From the NCBI GenBank assembly GCA_900770145.1, contig CAAGJL010000035.1, positions 1 through 8,466 on the forward strand: a stretch of DNA of 8,466 nucleotides, given 5' to 3'. Under the pieces are notes generated by a model. The model searched no databases. It was not told the origin of the DNA and saw only the letters and a list, made by a program, of their open reading frames with translations. The position numbers and the translations under genes are program-made. Source of the stretch: Clostridia bacterium. GTDB lineage: Bacteria > Bacillota > Clostridia > Oscillospirales > CAG-272. This document shows positions 1 through 5,344 of the stretch, in pieces (position 1 is the stretch's first letter; each line of letters begins with the position of its first letter).

Positions 1-109
1 CCTGCTCCTGTGTATAGGCAGCATATTTCCGCTGTGCCGCACGCACGCGGGCAATGGTTTCTTCCAGCGTTTCCACGCTGTCCGTCAGTTTCACGTTCTT
101 TTTTTCCAT
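1..109 (-). CDS. adhE: Aldehyde/alcohol dehydrogenase (AdhE-like), N-terminal fragment cut by window edge
   Basis: Only the first 36 codons are present; the gene continues past the left edge. The peptide starts MEKKNVKLTD and ends AQRKYAAYTQEQ. The AQ-x-x-Y-A-x-Y-T-Q-E-Q pattern is typical of the N-terminal acetaldehyde-CoA dehydrogenase domain of AdhE, and of the related monofunctional acetylating aldehyde dehydrogenases. AdhE reduces acetyl-CoA to ethanol in the cytosol, using two NADH. The ATG lies 3 bases after the rex stop codon. Its Shine-Dalgarno (AAGGAG, about 12 bases upstream) lies inside the end of rex, so the two genes are almost certainly co-transcribed and may be translationally coupled. 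The Rex neighbour supports the call, because adhE is a well-known Rex target in Firmicutes. A single-domain acetaldehyde dehydrogenase cannot be excluded from this fragment. Confidence 0.72.
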   Translation of the reverse strand, partial: MEKKNVKLTDSVETLEETIARVRAAQRKYAAYTQEQ

Positions 110-112
110 GAT

Positions 113-772
113 TTACGCGTTCTCCTTTTTTGTGGAAAGATTTTGGGTGGTGTCCGCCGCAAGCTGCCCTGCCAGCACCGCTAAGGACAGCGCTAAATTT
201 TCATTTCGCACCGTCACGCCCTCCGGCACCCGCAAGCGCCTGCCGGAAAAGTTCCAGATTGCGCGGATTCCGGCGCCAAGCGCCAGTTCGCACGCCGCGT
301 CCGCCGCGCTCTCCGGCACGGTCAGAATCGCGATTTCCGGGCGCTCCCCGGCGCAGAAATCCGAAAATCCGGCAACCGTCAACACCGGTTTGCCCTCGCT
401 GTCTCCGGTTTTCCGTTCATCCCGGTCAAATGCCGCAATCACCGAAAGACCGTACTTTTCAAAGCCGTCATAATGCAGCAATGCCGAGCCGAGCTTCCCC
501 GCACCGAGAATCACCGCACGCACCGTCGTCCGACAGCCGAGCGCGTTTTCCAGATCCCGGATCAAGTCCCTGGTCACATATCCGATGCGCGGTCGCCCTG
601 CGCCGCTGATCTGTGCCAGGTCTTTTCGCACCTGCACCTCGCCCAGTTCCAGCGTGCGGGCAATCGTCGCCGAGGAAACCGTTTCCCCAAACGCCGTTTC
701 GCCGCCTTTCAGGCATTGCAGGTACAACGGCAAGCGCGCCATAACCGCCTTGCTGTTTCCCGCCTTTTGCAA
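113..772 (-). CDS. rex: Redox-sensing transcriptional repressor Rex
   Basis: Rex is a cytosolic homodimer that binds operators when NAD+ is high and lets go when NADH rises, which derepresses fermentation genes. The 219-residue protein has the family length. Residues 1-80 form the winged-helix DNA-binding domain, with the Rex signature VRKDLAQI (48-55) and GRPRIGY (59-65). A Rossmann fold follows with G-x-G-x-x-G at 90-95 (GAGKLG) and an Asp at 116 (AAFD), where NAD-binding Rex proteins carry their ribose-binding acid. The late segment IWNFSG...VPEGV...NENLALSLAVL (172-200) also fits. The start is TTG. It is chosen because GGGAGG lies 9 bases upstream and the N-terminus (SKAVMARLPLYL) aligns with the usual Rex start; the first internal ATG would remove part of helix 1. 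It follows a lysR gene and precedes adhE by 3 bases. It is probably expressed from the promoter at 806-834. Confidence 0.95.
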   Translation of the reverse strand: MQKAGNSKAVMARLPLYLQCLKGGETAFGETVSSATIARTLELGEVQVRKDLAQISGAGRPRIGYVTRDLIRDLENALGCRTTVRAVILGAGKLGSALLHYDGFEKYGLSVIAAFDRDERKTGDSEGKPVLTVAGFSDFCAGERPEIAILTVPESAADAACELALGAGIRAIWNFSGRRLRVPEGVTVRNENLALSLAVLAGQLAADTTQNLSTKKENA

Positions 773-805
773 GCGTTACACCTCCCTTTTCCTTTTTACA
801 ATTGC

Positions 806-834
806 ATTTTATCACAAATACCGCTCGGTTGCAA
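806..834 (-). promoter_or_regulatory. Predicted sigma-A promoter of rex-adhE
   Basis: On the minus strand a -35 TTGCAA (829-834) is followed by exactly 17 bases and then TAAAAT (806-811), with a TGA extension directly before the -10. This predicts a start near 799, about 27 bases before the TTG codon of rex. The -10 overlaps TTGTGATAAAAT, which resembles one half of the Rex operator consensus (TTGTGAA or TTGTTAA, 4 bases, then the inverse). The second half is poorly matched, so autoregulation by Rex is possible but not shown. Confidence 0.65.
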
Positions 835-847
835 TAATCAAAACTGC

Positions 848-873
848 ATATCGATATATCTTTATCGATATAT
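848..873. repeat. AT-rich tandem/inverted repeat upstream of the rex promoter
   Basis: TATCGATATAT occurs twice as a perfect 11-bp direct repeat (849-859 and 863-873), with a 14-bp period. The same bases also give a perfect 9-bp inverted repeat, ATATCGATA (848-856) and TATCGATAT (863-871), around a 6-bp spacer. It lies about 49 to 74 bp upstream of the predicted rex start, just beyond the -35. An outer pair, GCAATAA (831-837) and TTATTGC (886-892), surrounds it almost symmetrically. It could be a binding site for an activator or repressor. It could also be a weak end-of-transcript structure for lysR, although the stem is AT-rich and no long U-run follows. Confidence 0.6.
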
Positions 874-917
874 GGGTAAAATTGCTTATTGCGGGAGAAT
901 TTTTTTGTTTTTTTCGG

Positions 918-1847
918 TTATTCCGACAAATATTTACGTCGCGCGTTGCAAAGTTCGGTAATAAAAGCCTTATCCAGGGGCGAGAGACGGTAACTGCTCT
1001 GCCGGATCAGCATATCCTTATATATTTTTTGGTGATCGGCGCATTCCCGCTCCACGAGGTCATACCGCGCGAGAAGATCCTCCGGCACGGCGGAGACCCA
1101 CATATAGGCTTCTTTGTTGACGGAAAGAATGTCAAACTGGCTTGCCCGCTCAAACACGAACACGCGACGGTTGCCACCCTCCGACAGTTCTTCCTTGCGC
1201 ACCTCCGCCAGCGGAAGGGACGGCACAAACGGATCGGCATGGGCGATTTCCAGATATTTGGTCAGGTCCGCCTCCGTGATGGTTTCCTTTGCCGCCAGCG
1301 GGTGCTCACGATGAAAAATCAGCCGATAGGAAAACTCGGTCACCAGTTCATAAGCCAGCCCCTTTTCCTCCAACATATCCTTGAAATACCGGTCATGCCG
1401 CTCCGCGTACCGGATAATCCCCAGCCGATAAGAGGAGTTCAGCACATTGTTGATGGCGCGGAGCGCATTCGTTTCCTTATATAAGATTTCCACCGGCACG
1501 TCCGCGGGCAGTTTGGCGGTAAACCCGGCAAACGCGCGGGAGATATAGCTGGCGCGCGGCACCGAGATCGAAAACTTCAGTTTTTTGCTCTCCCCGCCGC
1601 GAAAAACTTCCTCAACTTCTTCAATCTGCGTCAGGATTCCGCCCGCGTAGCGCATCAGCCGTTCCCCATCCGGCGTAAGGGACATCCCTTTGGCATTCCG
1701 CTCAAAAACGGTAATGCCAAGCGAGCCTTCCAACTCTTTGATGGCGCGGCTGATATTGGGCTGCGCCACAAACAGTTTTTCCGCCGCCTTGCTGATGGAG
1801 CCGCACTTTGCCACTTCCGCGGCGTATTTCAGGTACAGAATGTTCAT
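918..1847 (-). CDS. LysR-type transcriptional regulator
   Basis: The 309-residue protein has the standard length for the LysR family. Residues 1-63 form the winged helix-turn-helix; the motif SISKAAEKLFVAQPNISRAI (17-36) followed by LEGSLGITVFER and LTPDGE is diagnostic. The rest (about 90-300) is the two-lobed effector-binding domain. These proteins act as cytosolic tetramers that respond to a small metabolite; the effector here cannot be read from sequence. The ATG overlaps the stop of the upstream phosphodiesterase gene by 4 bases (ATGA) and has GGGGAG about 7 bases upstream, so it should be co-transcribed and translationally coupled with that gene. Most LysR genes are divergent from their target, so this arrangement gives little help in guessing the target. 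No strong terminator separates it from rex, 145 bp downstream, so some read-through is possible. Confidence 0.92.
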   Translation of the reverse strand: MNILYLKYAAEVAKCGSISKAAEKLFVAQPNISRAIKELEGSLGITVFERNAKGMSLTPDGERLMRYAGGILTQIEEVEEVFRGGESKKLKFSISVPRASYISRAFAGFTAKLPADVPVEILYKETNALRAINNVLNSSYRLGIIRYAERHDRYFKDMLEEKGLAYELVTEFSYRLIFHREHPLAAKETITEADLTKYLEIAHADPFVPSLPLAEVRKEELSEGGNRRVFVFERASQFDILSVNKEAYMWVSAVPEDLLARYDLVERECADHQKIYKDMLIRQSSYRLSPLDKAFITELCNARRKYLSE

Positions 1848-2401
1848 TCGTTCTCCCCTTTCAGCGAAAAGTTGAGATAAGGCTCACCCGAGAGGGTCTT
1901 CCACGTGAAAACGCCGTCCTCCAACGTCATATAACCGTGGGGGGAGTTCTCTTTCGGGATAGAAACGGAACCGGGGTTCATATAGATATAATTCTCCCTC
2001 ACCTCAAGCGCCGGCACGTGGGTGTGCCCGTGCAGGAGGATGTCACCTTTGGCAAGCGGGGGGAGATTCCCTTCGTGAAACAGGTGCCCGTGCGTGGCAA
2101 ATATGGTTCTTCCCTTGCAAAACAGCAGGCAGGAGTCCGACAGCACGGGAAAATGCAGCACCATCTGATCCACCTCCGCCTCGCAGTTGCCGCGCACCGA
2201 AACCACGCGCCCGGCAAGGGCGTTCAGGCGCTCTGCCACTTTTTTGGGCGCGTATTCGCGCGGCAGGTCGTTGCGGGGGCCGTGATACAGGATATCCCCC
2301 AGCAAAAGGAGTTTACCGGCGCCCTCTTTTTTAAACGCATCTGCCAATTGCGCGGTATAATAATCCGATCCGTGAAGATCGGAGGCGACCATCAGTTTCA
2401 T
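1844..2401 (-). CDS. yfcE: YfcE-type metallophosphodiesterase
   Basis: The 185-residue protein closely resembles E. coli YfcE (184 residues), a manganese-dependent phosphodiesterase active in vitro on model substrates such as bis-pNPP, with no firm cellular substrate. All the calcineurin-like metal-binding motifs are present: D8-x-H10 (ASDLHGS), G35-D36 (LLGDILYHGPRN), G71-N72 (VRGNCEAEVDQM), H104 (THGHLF) and G125-H126-T-H128. The stretches YAPKKVAERLN and MNPGSVSIPKE are characteristic of YfcE rather than of other small phosphoesterases. The ATG has AGAGG about 6 bases upstream. It is the first gene of a two-gene unit with the LysR regulator, which starts in its stop codon. It has no signal peptide and should be cytosolic. 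The symbol is by family resemblance. Confidence 0.93.
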   Translation of the reverse strand: MKLMVASDLHGSDYYTAQLADAFKKEGAGKLLLLGDILYHGPRNDLPREYAPKKVAERLNALAGRVVSVRGNCEAEVDQMVLHFPVLSDSCLLFCKGRTIFATHGHLFHEGNLPPLAKGDILLHGHTHVPALEVRENYIYMNPGSVSIPKENSPHGYMTLEDGVFTWKTLSGEPYLNFSLKGENE

Positions 2402-2414
2402 ACAGACCTCTTCC

Positions 2415-2426
2415 CGGCAATTGCCG
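2415..2426. promoter_or_regulatory. 12-bp perfect palindrome in the phosphodiesterase leader
   Basis: CGGCAATTGCCG is a perfect palindrome lying about +10 to +21 from the predicted transcription start (near 2435) and 13 bases before the ATG of the phosphodiesterase gene. A dimeric repressor bound here would block early transcription. In RNA it could form a short 4-bp stem close to the Shine-Dalgarno. Which protein, if any, binds it is unknown; the LysR regulator of the same operon is one candidate. Confidence 0.35.
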
Positions 2427-2441
2427 TGTTATTTCAAATAT

Positions 2442-2470
2442 ATCATAACATTTTTTGATTTGTTTGACAA
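2442..2470 (-). promoter_or_regulatory. Predicted sigma-A promoter of the phosphodiesterase-lysR operon
   Basis: On the minus strand a -35 TTGTCA (2465-2470) and a -10 TATGAT (2442-2447) are separated by 17 bases. Each differs from consensus at one base, and TGT precedes the -10 as an extended element. The predicted start is near 2435, giving a 33-base leader. The -35 lies just beyond the T-run of the rubredoxin terminator, so the operon starts as a separate unit. Confidence 0.75.
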
Positions 2471-2494
2471 GATTCTATGGAAAAAAACATAAGA

Positions 2495-2523
2495 AAAACG
2501 CCCGCGGAACCCGCGGGCGTTTT
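2495..2523 (-). terminator. Rho-independent terminator of the rubredoxin gene
   Basis: A 13-bp perfect stem, AAAACGCCCGCGG (2495-2507) with CCGCGGGCGTTTT (2511-2523), has a 3-base loop. On the minus strand it sits 6 bases after the rubredoxin stop and is followed by TTTTTCTTATGTTTTTTT. The plus-strand side also carries a T-rich tail, so it could work in both directions, although no plus-strand gene ends here. Confidence 0.92.
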
Positions 2524-2529
2524 GATTTT

Positions 2530-2712
2530 TTATTCGTTCTCGTCAGAATCGTCCTTTTCGCGCTCAAAATCTTCCTTGGAGGCACCGCACAGCGGGCAAA
2601 CGAAATCCTCCGGAAGATCCTCAAACTCTGTTCCCGCTTCGATCCCGTGTTCGGGGTCCCCTGTCTTCGGGTCATACTCATATCCGCACAGTTCGCAGAC
2701 ATAGATTGCCAT
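2530..2712 (-). CDS. Rubredoxin
   Basis: Rubredoxin is a small cytosolic iron protein with one Fe bound by four cysteines. It carries single electrons, in anaerobes often to oxygen- or peroxide-detoxifying enzymes. The 60-residue product shows both C-x-x-C-G knuckles, CELCGY (Cys6, Cys9) and CPLCGA (Cys39, Cys42), plus the family stretch YDPKTGDPEHGIEAGTEFEDLPEDFVCP. A very acidic tail (KEDFEREKDDSDENE) follows the fold. The ATG at 2712 is chosen because GGAGG lies 9 bases upstream. A longer in-frame GTG start at 2748 has no ribosome binding site and falls at the predicted transcription start itself. The gene has its own promoter and terminator. No partner such as rubrerythrin or a flavodiiron protein lies beside it, so the electron acceptor is unknown. 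Confidence 0.96.
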   Translation of the reverse strand: MAIYVCELCGYEYDPKTGDPEHGIEAGTEFEDLPEDFVCPLCGASKEDFEREKDDSDENE

Positions 2713-2753
2713 TTTCAGAAACCTCCCTTCTTCTTCAAAATTCAACACACCAT

Positions 2754-2783
2754 ATCATAATCTAAGAGGGTGTTTCTTGTCAA
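2754..2783 (-). promoter_or_regulatory. Predicted sigma-A promoter of the rubredoxin gene
   Basis: On the minus strand a consensus -35 TTGACA (2778-2783) is followed by 18 bases and TATGAT (2754-2759). The predicted start is near 2747, giving a leader of about 35 bases with a GGAGG ribosome binding site. The gap back to the kinase-like gene (2784-2871) is AT-rich and shows no convincing terminator. Confidence 0.72.
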
Positions 2784-2871
2784 GCGTTTTTTTGCAGTTT
2801 TCGGGAGTTTTTTCAAAAAATTATGTGAACAAAGTGAAAAAATCACGTGGATTTGTATTTTTCGCGCAAAA

Positions 2872-3516
2872 TCAGATAATTCTGTCTTTCTCGCTTTCGT
2901 TGCGGTAAATGTTTACAATATCCGCAATCATGCGCGCCGTACCCTCAATGCCAAGAGTGGAACTGTTGACGGAAAGATGGTAATTGTCAAATTTCCCCCA
3001 TTTCCTGCCGGTGTAGAAGTTATAGTAACTGACGCGGCGCTTATCGGTTTTGTTGATCAGGTCGATCGCCTCGCTGCGCTCAATCTCGTGCCGTTTGCAG
3101 ACCCGGCTGATGCGCGCCTCCATATCGGCGTAAATAAAACAGCTGATCCGTCTTTCGTGATTCCGGAGTACGTAGTCGGCACATCTGCCGATGAAGATAC
3201 AGTCACCCTCCTCGGCGGCTTTTTTGATAATCTCGGTCTGCGTGATAAAAAGCTGATCGTTGATCGGCACGTCAATGCCGAAATTCCGCGCACCGTAAAG
3301 CGAGGAGCCGAGCGCCAGCGTGTAAAGGAGGCTGTTGGTCGCCTTTTCGTCCACCCTTCGCAAATAATCGGGGCTGACGCCGCTTTTCTGCGCCGCAAGC
3401 GTAATCAGTTCTTTGTCGTAAACCTTAAAACCGAGCATCTCGCCGAGTCTGACGCCGATTTCCCGCCCGCCGCTGCCGAACTGCCTGCCGATCGTAATGA
3501 CCATATTTTCTGCCAT
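2872..3516 (-). CDS. Cytidylate kinase-like family protein (function unknown)
   Basis: The 214-residue protein belongs to the cytidylate-kinase-like group, a P-loop family common in Firmicutes and distinct from the housekeeping Cmk. It opens with VITIGRQFGSGGREIG (6-21), where the nucleotide loop carries Arg18 in place of the Walker A lysine, as this family usually does. Next comes YDKEL (33-37), then IFIGRCADYVLRN (107-119), where true Cmk has an -IEGRD- type segment. The basic region KRHEIERSEAIDLINKTDKRRVSYYNFYTGRKWG (141-174) resembles a lid with catalytic arginines. YHLSVNSSTLGIE (179-191) matches the DLxINTSxLxxE-like motif. The ATG at 3516 has AGGAG 8 bases upstream; an in-frame start further upstream would precede the predicted transcription start. 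The substrate is not known, and nucleotide kinase activity is an inference from the fold. Confidence 0.87.
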   Translation of the reverse strand: MAENMVITIGRQFGSGGREIGVRLGEMLGFKVYDKELITLAAQKSGVSPDYLRRVDEKATNSLLYTLALGSSLYGARNFGIDVPINDQLFITQTEIIKKAAEEGDCIFIGRCADYVLRNHERRISCFIYADMEARISRVCKRHEIERSEAIDLINKTDKRRVSYYNFYTGRKWGKFDNYHLSVNSSTLGIEGTARMIADIVNIYRNESEKDRII

Positions 3517-3546
3517 AGCCGTATCTCCTCTCGCGTTGGTACACTC

Positions 3547-3575
3547 ATTATACCACATTTTAAGCAATTTGTAAA
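3547..3575 (-). promoter_or_regulatory. Predicted sigma-A promoter of the cytidylate-kinase-like gene
   Basis: On the minus strand a -35 TTTACA (3570-3575), a 17-base spacer and a perfect TATAAT (3547-3552) with a TGG extension are present. The predicted start is near 3540, 24 bases before the ATG. This also rules out the longer reading of the gene that would begin at 3567. Confidence 0.8.
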
Positions 3576-3584
3576 GAGGATATG

Positions 3585-3590
3585 TATAAT
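3585..3590 (+). promoter_or_regulatory. Possible -10 element for the flippase gene
   Basis: A perfect TATAAT lies 58 bases before the flippase ATG, with a predicted start near 3597. No good -35 is found at 16-18 bases (the matching position reads AAGCAA or nearby), so the call is weak. The upstream DNA is shared with the -35 of the divergent kinase-like gene. Confidence 0.35.
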
Positions 3591-3648
3591 CGGTGCTAAC
3601 GGTGACAAAAGAAGAATAAATTGGAATAGATTTTTTTGAGGTGAAACG

Positions 3649-5232
3649 ATGAAAACAAAACGACAGTATCTCTGCAACGCGCTGTTGCTGACCGCAGTTA
3701 CCCTGCTGATGCGCACGGTCAGCGTCAGTTTCAACGTTTACGTCTCCAATCGCGTGGGGGCGGAAGCAATGGGGCTTTTATCGCTGGTTTCGGGCGTGTA
3801 CGGCTTTGCGGTGACGCTGGCAACCTCCGGAATCCACTTGGCAACCGTGCGCACGGTATCGGAGCGGCTGGGGCAGACGCACGGGGCGGAAAACCGCAAG
3901 TGCCTTTGCGCCTGCCTTGCCTACGCCTCTTTTTTCGGTGCGCTTTCCTCTCTTTTACTGTTCGCCTTTGCGGCGCCTATCGGGCTTCGTCTGCTTTCCG
4001 ACGCCCGCACCGTGCGGGCGCTGCGCATGCTCTCCTTTACCCTGCTGCCGATTGCGCTGTGCTCTGTGATGAACGGATATTTCACCGCAGTGCGCAGGGC
4101 ATGGAAAAACGCGCTGGCGCAGGTGGCGGAGCAGGCAATCAAAATCACTCTGACCGGCTACCTGCTGGTCATCGTGGCACCCAAAACCGTGGAGGGCAGC
4201 CTGATTGCCATCCTGCTCGGCGGCGCGGTTTCGGAGAGTTTTTCGCTGTTTCTCAATCTCGTTCTGTATCGGTTTGACAAGCGGCGCTTTTCCGGCGTGG
4301 TACAGCAAAAAGGCGGCGGCAAAGTGCAGGTGGCAAAGGTCGCCCTGCCGGTTGCCGTCAGCGCTTATATGCGCTCCGGGCTTCTGACCGTTGAGCATAT
4401 TCTGATTCCCCGGGGGCTGAAAGCTTTCGGGCACGGCAACTCCGCCGCGCTTGCCGCCTACGGGTCGCTTCACAGTATGGCACTGCCCGTGGTGCTGTAC
4501 CCTGCCGCCATTCTCTCCTCGTTTGCCGCGCTCTTAATCCCCGAAATGACCGAACAGCAGACCAAACAAAACAATCAGGAAATCCGCTACATCGCGGGGC
4601 GCACCTATCAGCTGACGCTGCTGTTTTCGGTCGGGGTGGCGGGCGTGATGCTCTGCCTTTCCGGGGAGCTTGGCGAAACGCTGTATCACAGCGCGGATGT
4701 GGCATATTTTATCCGTCGGCTGGCACCGCTGATTCCGGTAATGTATTTAGACACCGCAACGGACGCCATGCTCAAGGGGCTTGGACAACAGGTCTACTCG
4801 ATGAACGTGAATATTTTAGACGCGTTTGTATCGGTAATTGCCGTATGGATTTTAGTACCGCGGCTTGGCATCAACGGGTATCTTATCACCATTTACATCA
4901 CGGAACTGCTCAACGCCGCGCTCAGCGTGGCGCGCCTGTTACGCGTGACGCGTTATCGCCCCGCGGTATTGCGGCTTGTGGCGCGCCCGGTTGCCTGCGT
5001 GGTGGGGGCAACGTGCCTGTTGCGCCTTGCCGTGGCGTTTTTGCCGAAGTTTCTGCCCGACGGCGGCTGGCGGCTGGCGGTGCATATTCTTTTTGCAGCG
5101 CTCTTTTACTCCGCTCTTCTTTTCGCCACCGAAACGCTGGGAAAAGCCGACTGCCGCTGGCTTTTCCGGTCGGTTTTTCCTCCCCGCGAAAAGAAGGAAA
5201 AAAACCGCCCGCGAGTTGTTAAAAAACTGTAA
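3649..5232 (+). CDS. SpoVB/MurJ-like flippase of the MOP superfamily
   Basis: The 527-residue polytopic membrane protein has the length and arrangement of Firmicute SpoVB-like lipid-linked oligosaccharide flippases (about 14 membrane helices). The N-terminal segment NALLLTAVTLLMRTVSVSFNVYVSNRVGAEAMGLLSL (10-46) and the stretches ALPVAVSAYMRSGL (232-245), MALPVVLYPAAILSSFAALLIPEM (277-300) and LAPLIPVMYLDTATDAMLKGLGQQ are typical of this group rather than of drug-exporting MATE pumps. B. subtilis SpoVB is needed for the spore cortex, but Clostridia carry several paralogues with other or unknown roles, so a sporulation role is only a guess. The tail is strongly basic (REKKEKNRPRVVKKL) and cytosolic. 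GAGGTG lies 5 bases before the ATG. No terminator is visible before pckG, 112 bp downstream, so read-through is possible. Confidence 0.85.
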   Translation: MKTKRQYLCNALLLTAVTLLMRTVSVSFNVYVSNRVGAEAMGLLSLVSGVYGFAVTLATSGIHLATVRTVSERLGQTHGAENRKCLCACLAYASFFGALSSLLLFAFAAPIGLRLLSDARTVRALRMLSFTLLPIALCSVMNGYFTAVRRAWKNALAQVAEQAIKITLTGYLLVIVAPKTVEGSLIAILLGGAVSESFSLFLNLVLYRFDKRRFSGVVQQKGGGKVQVAKVALPVAVSAYMRSGLLTVEHILIPRGLKAFGHGNSAALAAYGSLHSMALPVVLYPAAILSSFAALLIPEMTEQQTKQNNQEIRYIAGRTYQLTLLFSVGVAGVMLCLSGELGETLYHSADVAYFIRRLAPLIPVMYLDTATDAMLKGLGQQVYSMNVNILDAFVSVIAVWILVPRLGINGYLITIYITELLNAALSVARLLRVTRYRPAVLRLVARPVACVVGATCLLRLAVAFLPKFLPDGGWRLAVHILFAALFYSALLFATETLGKADCRWLFRSVFPPREKKEKNRPRVVKKL

Positions 5233-5248
5233 CCTTTCCGCTCACCCC

Positions 5249-5277
5249 TTGAAAAATGGGCAAAATTGTTGTAAAAT
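5249..5277 (+). promoter_or_regulatory. Predicted sigma-A promoter of the PEP carboxykinase gene
   Basis: TTGAAA (5249-5254), a 17-base spacer and TAAAAT (5272-5277) precede pckG. The predicted start is near 5284, giving a leader of about 61 bases. The leader contains a weak possible fold (GTAC 5288-5291 with 5317-5320, GTTG 5296-5299 with CAAC 5308-5311) that is too short to claim as a regulator. I see no clear catabolite-response (cre) site. Confidence 0.6.
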
Positions 5278-5344
5278 CATAATCGGAGTACAAGGGTTGT
5301 GTAAAGGCAACGTGTAGTACCAAATAAGATAGGAGATGGAAATT

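Noticed and set aside
113..609. Plus-strand frames opposite rex
   Set aside because: They are rich in Pro, Arg and Ser, as expected for shadows of GC-rich genes, and lie opposite the Rex domains.
585..1484. A 299-codon plus-strand open frame across the start of rex, the intergenic gap and the end of lysR
   Set aside because: It is antisense to two clear genes, crosses the rex promoter region, has no family resemblance and reads as low-quality shadow sequence.
1808..2458. A 216-codon plus-strand open frame opposite the phosphodiesterase gene
   Set aside because: The minus-strand gene has every catalytic motif of YfcE; the opposite frame has none of any family.
2784..2871. Possible terminator after the cytidylate-kinase-like gene
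   Set aside because: Only short AT-rich stems such as GTGA/TCAC are visible, with no GC-rich hairpin followed by a U-run, so I did not list it.
2770..3639. A 289-codon plus-strand open frame opposite the cytidylate-kinase-like gene
   Set aside because: It is a mirror of the real minus-strand gene, with no recognisable domain, and it runs across both flanking promoter regions.
5284..5330. Possible riboswitch or attenuator in the pckG leader
   Set aside because: The leader is only about 60 bases; the pairings are two 4-bp stems separated by an internal loop, and nothing matches a known riboswitch core.
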